The position numbers were made by a program, and so were the translations under genes. Of a DNA stretch of 64,000 nt, positions 12,401-20,713 are shown piece after piece (position 1 is the stretch's first letter; the number at the start of each line of letters is the position of its first letter). The DNA is taken from assembly GCA_000697475.1 (NCBI GenBank), contig JNEU01000871.1, positions 1-64,000 of the forward strand. Reading direction: 5' to 3'. This DNA is from Lichtheimia corymbifera B2541 (taxonomy: Eukaryota; Mucoromycota; Mucoromycetes; Mucorales; Lichtheimiaceae). The notes under the pieces were generated by a model, which saw only the letters and a program-made list of their open reading frames with translations, was not told where the DNA came from and searched no databases.

Positions 12401-13246
12401 TATGCATGCCAGATAATCATCTTCGATCCAAGGTGGTGGGTCATGGTGCATAGCTGGATCCAATAATAGTCGTAGGGCGCCAATATACTCTTGCATAAAC
12501 AAGGATCGATCATGGTCATTGCTTGGTTCATATGTGTACTGGACGAGTGGCATGGCCCATTGTATCCCTCCTCTCATGTGCAATAAATGCGCCAACAATA
12601 CTCCACGGTCTGCAAGTGGTGCTAGATGAAGGTATATGCTCGATACATGAATGATCCACGTGCGTACGTCCTTGACAAATGCAGACACCTCTTGTGACGC
12701 AATCTCTTGCTCATCCTCCTCCACTTCCTCTTCATCATGGTGACGGTAGTCAAGTTGCTCAACTGCTGCAAAGAGGGATCCGAGCATTTGTCGCAATGCT
12801 GATAAATCTTTTTGAATCGCGCTGCTGTTGGTGGTGGTGGTGGCATTTGATCGATGATGGATAGACCAAAGGGTATCGTCAATCAACGTCTGTGTTGCTA
12901 CGCGTGTCATCCGTGCTTCAAATAACAATCGATACAAATTGGTGTTGATCTCGCTGCGTAAACATTGCATAACATCGTTGAGCTGGCGACTCTCGGCGGA
13001 TTGAAAGGTGACATGATGGCCCTCGTGTTCGAACATGACTTCATTTCCATCGCCACACTTTCCCTTTAACGTTGTAATGATTGGCTCCCACTTCCATAGA
13101 CGACCGACGATCGATTCTTCCTGTCGCCGTACATCATGCATGGTATCCAGGATACTGTGAATACGATCCAACTGCTGCTTATATTTGGCCAATATCGGTG
13201 TCAACGCAGTATCCTCTTGTTGCCAGGTACTGTCAGCATAATCCAA
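6500..13246 (-). CDS. EPG5: EPG5-like autophagy tethering protein
   Basis: EPG5 is a Rab7 effector that tethers autophagosomes to late endosomes/lysosomes in animals. The frame is open for about 2,250 codons without an intron, close to the size of animal EPG5 (about 2,580). No catalytic motif is expected; the protein is alpha-helical throughout. Family-like segments in order: AMYLFRSLPIHHWKVLKEDL, EWAWRMTMKLKLYDCPIS, SWLKTIFQRHDWMWNEHHVA with IMDYICKVAFSLQRHDLVE, YLWFAFHVLMLETVQDQELR, DHPLMPLFLQSFFSIYY, and AMWLWLDRDADI before LPAHYCPERLAS. I matched these to EPG5 from memory of the animal protein. The frame opens at 13318 but has no ATG before residue 36 (13141); 13246 is a TTG. The true N-terminus is probably in an upstream exon. 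An acceptor (CTATAG) with a CTAAG branch point and a GTAGGT donor lies around 13319-13370. Confidence 0.85.
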   Translation of the reverse strand: MDYADSTWQQEDTALTPILAKYKQQLDRIHSILDTMHDVRRQEESIVGRLWKWEPIITTLKGKCGDGNEVMFEHEGHHVTFQSAESRQLNDVMQCLRSEINTNLYRLLFEARMTRVATQTLIDDTLWSIHHRSNATTTTNSSAIQKDLSALRQMLGSLFAAVEQLDYRHHDEEEVEEDEQEIASQEVSAFVKDVRTWIIHVSSIYLHLAPLADRGVLLAHLLHMRGGIQWAMPLVQYTYEPSNDHDRSLFMQEYIGALRLLLDPAMHHDPPPWIEDDYLACIDQFAILHVYDSILSDIFRKPSIHADSKGLERLFTFSEELTAVLNTGIQAFANKNHTNLIKRLAQCVCRISQKLANRLQGQEHMDKFMVKVVDGFLAIQDPSVWQFLPTLPFHAVSIETLCKIAKHVLDIREYDMSRDYKHIFHHLPDITQLLSFLANNHVQGIFLLGCLCSIVVAIPRDATRSTDTPLPICLITVIAHALFTVAFLDTNIRDMYYKDVRDNFGTICSYHPFTISLLLRWTTAHFTEMEGNMAMYLFRSLPIHHWKVLKEDLVSLHELLCGNKVQHGDKSTHTPQAMFARFVFEHINLDYGDEEDETLSKSQPWHSRRIPFQPYEIHEELAFLLLDACQVFHPLPDSDHKNDHLIKTVGVAVSSYLPSMASRATFSSASPSNNDNMIEWAWRMTMKLKLYDCPISSRASDIDASITGVFLREMLHTNNDITASHAALVVYVALLLSATSRHFLRFECGSGWDKMLLVLRRSGKPESVVYALSDIIPAFVYMHGDDLFNDSNLYNFTRQMLDFKSDPMLATHTSALIQKTTHDPLFLEGLNGVSMMVATHIWQGTFIDSTVMSEFASEDGGGGFSYRDLILHSWLKTIFQRHDWMWNEHHVAIMDYICKVAFSLQRHDLVEMMLGEEHKRLLAAQRQKPRKSTSTPTPRSPKKQEQQQNRNPLRMIKNILPDIAYSSLLAGEWSLTSITTGNLFRAPGVEQHYLWFAFHVLMLETVQDQELRRIFGQQCCIQESEDIDVSAVFKDISDAKPVEFLSPYRWLQHVLICPPDHPLMPLFLQSFFSIYYASIEVDGKRVFYGAMLFSRKQELIERLRDRIAFLQTFHGQRRSSAGDPSNDHHETMRQTYYAMWLWLDRDADILSTTFDISTLPAHYCPERLASCRQFSTPKDDEKDWEPEQPWHKWSNLWLDLVDVDSMEKAFKDFPWPGTEKYYVEHPDFPPRPGMGDDNSSISHRGKQSMAHHTADNITKAAPEYQPKKPAQRLTSTELLSATAESLIGTTVRTMGQHAEKFYGHLERQRILDADYIDKVSNLYTNTTQTEHVEAKCARADSNHNDNCSRPASWDVDASRVETDKAIERALKENRQESDKLVFRSVDATVCIQALITFHKFDAIVEQAKQKSNKRPNNALIHLGWSCLAYVLDHLTHETRDYPPFRTVVHHMSKLLGEAVADEPQYIDRFFSLVDNDKDRVLLVYPAFRPHADNKRLVATFDRVRPLNSPGQLKLLPLFDMVAWSTTSYATESMRQQFYTKAFNSLQQAVTQGDEQLCKKYTDMVFALMMQHIATRKQKRPEQIKVLDGILNLLADSRDSACDARIMLMDTFTAQLGGNPSEAMYILHSKSGSFDGALHQLTRDGVISCLDFLAESFMSTKHLFSTYGDASPALCRLLVCLLNDNRLIQETRDDTTLFMWRYLGHCFHPWWRQDYNDCNDLEFTTHTGLFLRAYHDTILNFMHDNSIDKAQLLGWLFAYYHEKLLLREQHGDGGWLERFGNTISDLAWKHMDINTKVLQRIRQTWALVRNNRRKRIAYLHFIWHVLSPWINSRPVVHDTQQRLHHVEMAFIFVKDADAIWSDDGERLESLDLTWRSLGARYPDLPTQSIATLTAEFKDDWHGTMQPLEADKVTGMALAIAWVRNMTRFSKPNIPMRQRRIFVDFVMALLAVSNDNDSDDGLRIRHEWVQHLYEVIDAHAPEDSRGMEFDEMVLVLSNLAHDLDGSITSKTNRPCTLVALFAAFARSGIITKESTQAMEQCIEQHLHVFSTSPSWQRLGELLASANADYSLLLQHSLDNGCMLMVCVYIQAKERTDPLASLAEEAAAIISIAKPDRKTVHLVRMFATLFQQARDQEQRLLASIVSLSRTASRWKAQTMGEDWHVFAVLLDSFIGSRLQARGVLSPIPSPSSSSADGWITPLEKMKKDKKYKPYADSVNQGIETVKDHDRWTIWDLEQAIDQFGQVLEQNK

Positions 13247-13318
13247 TGTCGTTGTCGAGTCTCGATCGAGGTTGACTGTGGTACTGCTGTTGTTGCGTGA
13301 TGACAGAAAACGGACTAT

Positions 13319-14099
13319 AGCTCATCTTAGTAATGCTTGGGGTAGGAACGACAAGGACAAACCACCTACGTTTGGAATTGAAAATGCTGCGTTTACTGCC
13401 TGGCACAATTTAGTGAGTCGCTTGTTATGTAATGGAAATAATATAACCACAATCTACCTTGCATTGTCTACTGTGGAATGTAATGTCTTAAGTGGGGGCA
13501 CTTTTGGAGGAAGAAAGCGGGTCAAGAAAATGGAAGAGACGAGGGCGGGATCATTCGAAGCGTGCATTAATTCCACTAGGCAAACCAGTCCAATGACCTG
13601 ACGTATCACCTTCGCCTCATGATCGCGTACAGAATAATATTTCCTCAATTGATACGTATGCCTGCATTCACTTGATAGACATTGCATGTGTGTCATCTTG
13701 CATCAATATGACACGGGGAGTTTTAGAAGATATGGTCATCTCGTTACTAAGAGGAGGACACATGTGGTTGAACACACCCCCTTCTTTTTACCCAACATCC
13801 TCGGCTCATTAACGTTAGAGCTCAGCAGGGGGGACAATACGATGAGCTAATAACTACCCTGCATTTCGAGGATCATGCAAGAGAAATTTGAGAACATGGC
13901 CTTACGTACCACTAAATCCCCCTTTGCCTTCTCGAATGATGACATCTGAAAAAAGAATACAAGAAGAAAAAATGTTATATTATATAATTAAGACTTGTTA
14001 TATGCGTAGCAGTGAACATGGAATGAGTGGATCAATATATATGTTGTATGGGAGATGTGCATATGCGTACGTTTGTAAGTAGTATGTAAAAAGGGGTTC
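13319..14099. other. EPG5 promoter and leader region
   Basis: About 780 bases upstream of the EPG5 frame and downstream of the minus-strand membrane-protein gene. It probably holds the EPG5 first exon or exons (not resolved) and its promoter. No other conserved coding sequence is seen. Confidence 0.35.
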
Positions 14100-15967
14100 T
14101 TAATAAACGAGCTCGTATTTCGAAGAGCCAGTATCATCAGCAGCATGGTTGCGGAACTTTTGACGTTGGAAATCATCAGCTGTCGAGTCGTCAGATGCCC
14201 TATCAACAGGCAAGTGATTGCTGACATTGGGGCCAACAGCATGCTTTTGATACAGCTGCTGGTACCTAAGTTGCTGTTGCTTGAGGTCACTCATTTCTTC
14301 CTTGTCGTTGAATGACATGGTTACGCCTGGTGCAGTGTAACTGGTACTTTCGCCTGTGGAGGTAGGAAAAGTAGAATCACCACCTGTGCCGCTCGATGAG
14401 TTTGCAGCGAGTGCTTGGTTCTTCTCAAACTTGGGACTATAGTTAAAAGATTAGCTTTGTGTTTCCTTGACTCATTCCTATATATACATACTTGATAATG
14501 ATGGCTGCTTCAACAAACACTGTTGTCATGGGACCAAGGTATGTCCAAATGACAGCTAGAATGACACTGCCGACAGTGGATGTCATGATACGATCACGCA
14601 AAATTCCATACAGCAAAAGGAACGAGGCAAATGACATGAGGCACACAATGATGACGCCTACCAACATCTTGATTTTAAAGATGCCTGTTTTGATAGCTTG
14701 ATACCGAGCACCATCCTTTCCAAATCTAGCCAAATGAGAATTGAGGATTCGAACCAAACGCCATCCTGCAAAAAGCACAGCACCGCTGAGAGAGGCATCG
14801 TGAAGGAACCAAAAGCCATATAGGAGTCGAGCAAACACCTCGGACACATACAAGTTGGAGTAAGCAAATGCACCAGATATGATCGAACATACATTGTTGA
14901 TCACAAAAGGCCATAAAAAGAACCATGAGCCCAATAAATCAACAACTTGTGCGGATGGCAGCCAACCGGTGGATACGGCCTTGTGGCTCTAAACGCAATA
15001 ACTCTCCATTGTTAGCACCGATGAATGGCTTTATCATAATCACGTGCAAGAATATATACCTCAGCTAATGTTTGAGCAATGCCCACAAGATACAGCGCAA
15101 AACTACCATACCCAAATTGCCATGGAATCTCAAACAAGACTATAATATCGGATCAGAAAACGTGTATCGGTATTAGTATATCGGTTTATGTGATGATGGT
15201 TCCAACGGTGGTGAAACATCCTCAGGTTTATGGTGGGTGGGAAGGAAAAAAAAAGTGAGGAGTTGGGAGGATCACCAGGTATTAGGAACCAAAGAGGTCT
15301 CGACCCCACAAGCACTCTACTACTTACATGAGCGAGCAATCATGTTTGTCGGCGCAACATCGACCACCAAAATTACACTAGAGATCAATCGCACTAATTT
15401 CCCAAAAGCTTTAGCGCGCTCTATACTTGTCAAACAACAATAGCATATTCTGGATGACTCACGGATATTGTAAAATGTCAATAGCACCAACATAGAATCC
15501 ACAGGTTTAGGTCGAAGACATCCACCAGCTCGTCTATAATCCCATAGCTTATGGCCTTTGATAATCAAACGATGGATGATCAAGCCAATACCTATTACAC
15601 ACGCACATGCCAATGAGACAATAAATTAGTTGATATTCCTGTCTCTTTTCCAAACATGGATGTTCCACAGGATAACATCATCATCAAATGAATAATGAAA
15701 AAAGAATTATATCCTCCTCCGCATTATAATACCACCAATGATGATGATGCTCCATGGGTATACCAGTTATATGAATGGATGGTATATCGACGTACCGACA
15801 GCTACAACAAGACCTGAGAGAGCAATGTTGACAATGTAGATGTAATACATGGCAGTTTCTTCGGTGCAACCATAAATGGAGATTCTCCAGTCGCAATGGC
15901 ACTCGTCTTCGACACAGTGGTGTGAGAGCGTGCGTGTGGTAAGGTTGTCTACTGTGAGGCCGGACAT
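14100..15967 (-). CDS. Seven-helix membrane protein A, tandem paralogue
   Basis: Six exons, from the start: 15967-15796, 15591-15463, 15393-15328, 15139-15060, 14988-14492, 14436-14100 (426 residues). The short N-terminus has a Cys cluster (HHCVEDECHCDWR, then C). Seven hydrophobic segments follow: around SGLVVAVGIGLIIH; MLVLLTFYN to VILVVDVAP; FALYLVGIAQTLAE; WFFLWPFVINNVCSIISGA; LSGAVLFAGWRLVRIL; MLVGVIIVCLMSFASFLLL; VILAVIWTYLGPMTTVFVE. A polar tail of about 125 residues ends the protein and includes a Gln-rich DLKQQQLRYQQLYQKH stretch. The topology suits a receptor-like protein with outside N-terminus and cytosolic tail. I recognise no named family. The neighbour at 17312-19124 is a clear paralogue with matching intron positions. 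Confidence 0.85.
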
Positions 15968-17311
15968 GCGTTTTTATTGTCGACAAGGAACGTAGAGCCG
16001 AGAACAGGTGGGTAAAAAGGAATGCGGATGCGAGGAGTGTAAGGGAGGAAAAAAAGAAGCGTGTGATGTGGAAGGATAGGTGGCAAAAGATCATTTTATA
16101 TAAGGCGGTGTGTAATGTCATGATGGTGGTGTCTCCCGAGATAACAAACTTTGAGGATGGCACACGACGTTAGTTAAAGTTGAGGTCACCCTTTAGCTCA
16201 GGATGCGCTTTACTTGGCATATTCCACGCGTGTATAATACGCGTGCGTGTGTGTGTGGAGATATAATGAAACCTGCCTTTCGAATTCAGATCCTTCGCGG
16301 GTTGACCGAGACGACCCTTATGAAATGTTGTATGTACCTAAAAGGGGAGGTTGTGATACACACATCGATCCATCCTTTTTGACTCCGCCCAATTGACATA
16401 AATGTCACTCCTTGAACCTTATAGCAGCAGTTGTGCAATGGTCACCGCGGATTGCACAGGGGCTTGCATATAGTTTCACAGGCTCGTTATCAAGACGATA
16501 GATGCAGTCAAATGACATAATCTTTGAAAATATATGATTGATCCTTCTTTTGAATGCTAGAAAAACAGTATTGTCAATACACGTGGCACACCGATTGCTG
16601 TTACACCATGGTAGGTGTTTTCATAAGATCGCGAGTATTAAGCTGATGTTGCAACTTGTCAGCGGGTGCGGGCGACAAGCGGATATTTTTGGAGAGCTGG
16701 TGCAACTTCTTTCGCTGAAAAGACACTTATTTCTTATCAGGGTTATAGCGAGGGAGAGTGAAATTAATCGAAGCAAAGGAAATCCACGTCAACAGCATCA
16801 CACAAGCATATGCATGTAAACTATGGGAGTGATCGACCATGTTCCCACAAAAAGAAAGTTCCGATGCTGCTGCAACAATGTTGTGCCATTGTTGTGTACG
16901 CTTGCATAGGTGCGTAGAGTAACCTTCTTCCGCCCTCTGTCTCAACAATATGCCACCTTATACAACGCAAGCACTTGCACACCGAGACTAGTCTTGCAAT
17001 TGAAACCGAGCACGTGCACAAGAGAAGGAATTGGTGATCCATGTCGGTTACACGAATCATGGATTTCCGATTGCTGAAATGAAAAAGCACAAGGGTCTAT
17101 TAAAAGCCTGAATATAGAACACGCGCGGGATGGCAAATGCCGAAAAGACGAGAACAATGTGGCAAAGAATAGGATGTATATATGGCTTTACAATGAGAGA
17201 GGGTGTCTTTGTGTTATATGATGCGAAGGGAAAAAGTGAATCTACGGATGCGGGTGGTTGGTGATGTATGATAATACTGGGAAAGTAGTTGTGGATAATG
17301 CATTTATATAT
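15968..17311. other. Spacer between the tandem membrane-protein genes
   Basis: About 1.3 kb that must contain the promoter of membrane protein A and the terminator of B, both on the minus strand. A short GTGTGT run lies near 16245. I find no supported coding sequence. Confidence 0.35.
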
Positions 17312-19124
17312 CTATCGTTCTGCTCGCATCAATTGTACTTGGGATGAAAGATCATCTTGAGGATCTTCTGGAAGGCGCTCTGTTGGTGGTGGCCAATGAG
17401 GATGGTGATGCCCCGGGTCATCATGGTGCGTTGTTGAAGGGTACAAGTCATCCAGAGCAATCTTTTCAGTGCCGATATTACCAATACCCGAGATCGTGTC
17501 ATTATCATATGAAGAATATCCGGTGATGGTATTGTTGGTGTTGAGAGTTGCGTTGTTCCCCATGTATTGGGAACGTTGATTATGCTTTTGAAAGACCTGC
17601 TCATATTGCATTTGCTGTTGTTTAAGATCTTCAAAGGCATGTTGGCTCATGGTGGTGGTCTGAAAGCTGCTCTCCATATTCGTGGTTACATAAGACGATT
17701 GCTGTGTGTCTTGTTCGTTGGATCCAGATTTACCGCCACTGCCGCTAGATGTTTTGAGACCGGCAATACCCGCATTCCCGATCTTGGGGCTATCAGTAGT
17801 AGTCAGCATGCAATGATCTGTATACGCAACAACATGCATTTGATATAATACTCACTTTGCGATAACGGCAATTTCACAAAACAAAGTAGTCAATGGGCCA
17901 AGGTAGTTCCAGATAACGCCAAGGAAAATGGATCCTGGTGGATTAATCATGATTAATGGTCGAAGAGCTCCATACATTAGCAAAAAGATGGCGAACATCA
18001 ATAAGCAGGTCACAATGATGCCCATCACTGCTCGGATCTGTTACAGAGAATCAATACATTTGTGCGTTGGATCGATCAATGTAATGCAGACCTTAAAGAT
18101 ACCGGTTCTAACAGCCGTATATCGGGGTCCAGATGCTTGAATCTTTGAGAGATGCACATTAAGGATGCGAACCAATTTGATACCAGAAAGCAATACAGCA
18201 ATTCCAAGAGAAAAACAATGGATGAACCAAAGCACGTATAATATCCGTACGCAAACCTCGGCTGCATAGAGATTAGTTTCGGCCATAGCACCTCCGACAA
18301 GTGCTACAATGTTGTTGGCAATGAACGGAGCAAAGAAGAATGTGCTGCCAATGACATCCACTGTTCTTGGCGAGGGGAGCCAACCTTTTGAAATCGCTTT
18401 GTGGCTCTAATAATAAGCATGTCGATATATAAGTAATGTTCCCACACGACGTTTTTTCCCGCCCCAATGATACATACATCAGCTAATGTTTGTGCAATAC
18501 CAACAAGGTACAACGCAAATGCACCATAACCAAACTGCCAAGGAAATTCAAATAGGACTATATATAGGAAAGTAAAAGTTAATCTCCACCATGTTGTTAA
18601 TCATTGGTAAAAGAGAATAGCATACACATGCGAGAGACCATGTCGGGGGCGACATCCGTAATGAGGATAACGCTTGTCAGTAGGCGGACTTCATAACAAA
18701 CAACATGATGAGTATAGCTGAATGACGGATAAATGCAACCGGTGGATGTTGTTGGTAATACTAACGCAAGTTAAAAATCATAAGCAAGGCAAGCATACAA
18801 TCAATCGGTTTGGGCCGAAGACATCCTTTGGCTGATGAAAAATCGAAAAGTCGATGGCCTTTGAATCCAATACGATGTACAAGCAAGGCGACACCTGTTG
18901 TCAAAGGCAGTATGAGTTGTAGATGTAAACAAACATGCGCATGAATGTATGTATATGCACATACCAATGACAAACACTAATGCAGAGATGGCAATGTTGC
19001 CATAGTAAACGCCCGTCATGGCTTTTTGTTCGACGCAATTTTGTAATGTGACACGCCAGTCGCAGTGGCATGACCCATCAGCCAAGCAGTGATGTGTAAA
19101 TGTGTGGACTGTGAGCTCGACCAT
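17312..19124 (-). CDS. Seven-helix membrane protein B, tandem paralogue
   Basis: Seven exons, from the start: 19124-18965, 18894-18766, 18688-18626, 18557-18478, 18406-18092, 18037-17856, 17789-17312 (468 residues). It follows protein A along the whole membrane part: HHCLADGSCHCDWR at the N-terminus; KGHRLFDFSSAKGCLRPKP against KGHKLWDYRRAGGCLRPKP in the first loop; FPWQFGYGAFALYLVGIAQT; SHKAISKGWLPSPRTVD; RYTAVRTGIFK; WNYLGPLTTLFCE. The tail is longer (about 160 residues) but keeps the DLKQQQMQYEQVFQKH element and then becomes His/Pro-rich. Exons 2 and 4 are the same length as in A (129 and 80 bases). B has an extra intron (18091-18038) directly after GIFK where A is uninterrupted. The function is unknown; a receptor-like role is inferred from topology only. 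Confidence 0.87.
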
Positions 19125-20713
19125 GATGTTGTTGCGTCGTTGTTATGGTGATGGTCGATCGATTGGAATAATGTTTGATTGAGGGGTATACGATCGGACG
19201 TTATCGTTGTTGCTGCTGCGATAGGTCCAAACACACACACACAGACGTAAAAGAAGTAAAAGAAAGAAAGAGCAGACAATGAAAAAAAAGTTGCATGTTG
19301 GATACCAGCATGCAATTACTTTTTTGAGTAACCTTTTTTGAGTGATACCACGTTACCAGCTCAAATCACTTGCATGTAAATGAGTTTATTTGATGCTGTG
19401 GTTACAGCTGCTGACACCTGTGAGGTTGTATACAAGTTTACGGCCCGCGGTGCCGTTTGACATCCGCCCTGCGCGTAATGTTCCTGGCAATCTTGCTTAC
19501 ATCAGCTGCATAAGCCCCAAACTGACAAGCGTATTTTCGGTCTCTTTTCAAGTAGTGTACTTTTCAAAGCAGTAAATGCATGCCAATGGATCGAGTACAA
19601 CGTGGTCAACATTCATTGCTCATGTTGCTCTTGTTAAGGTCCAGACTTTGTAAGGGGTTTTAACCCGATAGATGAGCTAATATCCTCTGGTTGCGTGGCC
19701 TTTGAACCGCCGCCGTTGATTGTGCAACAAGGTTTCGTATTCCCCAAGGAAGATCGCTATCTATATACCTTTACCTGGTGCCGAATCTATGGATAAACAC
19801 CACTTTAATTAAACGTCAACAGCGTAGATCGACCCCAATTCCCGTCTACTGGATTGTGGTATCTTGAATAACAATAACGCATGACCAAATCATAAAAGTA
19901 AAATGAACCGGCCGTAGCTGAGTGCAAAGTGTAAATAGGAATAGCAAGGAGTAAATACAGATCACAGCGTGTTATGGGAGCGGATATGATGTCAATCGGT
20001 TTCATTCGTGCGCGCACATACAGACGCACACGCACACATGGATCTTGGTATGGTATTGATTTACATTCACCCCTTGAACCTTGCTTGTTTTTTTCTCGGT
20101 ATGCAAGTTCAAAAAAGAATGCACAATTACAAACAGACGTTGTGCATGTGATTATGGTGGCGGTTATCGGTGCGGAGGTCTTTTTGGGGAAACGAGTACA
20201 CAAGCAGGGAGGCACACACAGCGGCATATCCTAAATCGTGAGTTAACAAATCTCGATTGCACATCATCGTCAGTTCAACCTTAACTCCATGATTCCATTT
20301 CTCACCCTCTTTTTTTGTTATAACGATGCGAGATTGGTGGATGTTTTCTCTCTCACTTTTCTTTCTCAGCGATGAATGATATTGGTTACAACCGAGTGTG
20401 TTGACCTGCACGTGGAGCAGACCACTCAAGGGATAGCATGCGCACTTGCGTAGATACACGTCATCTGATTTGTAAACGTAGCACATTGTTGATATCAAAA
20501 ATGGACAATGGATCCCCTCAATTATAGATTACAGCTTTTATGCATCACAACCACATCCCATCTTATAGTTGCTAAATGAAAAGAATTGGATCTATTATAT
20601 GATGACGTTGACAATGTAAATACAAAAGAAAAAGAGAACAATTAAAGCAATGTAATGGGTAAACTAAAGCGGGGAGGGGAAAGGAAAACAAGATTCAAAA
20701 GAAAAAGAATGAT
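19125..20713. other. Intergenic region with a short AC microsatellite
   Basis: About 1.6 kb between membrane protein B (start) and the copper ATPase (3' end). It holds an AC repeat at about 19231-19244. Open stretches here, such as 19390-19575 and 19974-20234, lack conserved features and look non-coding. Confidence 0.35.

Noticed and set aside
19974..20498. Open frames near 20 kb that could be a small gene
   Set aside because: Overlapping frames on both strands, ACGC-rich repeat composition and no recognisable protein features.
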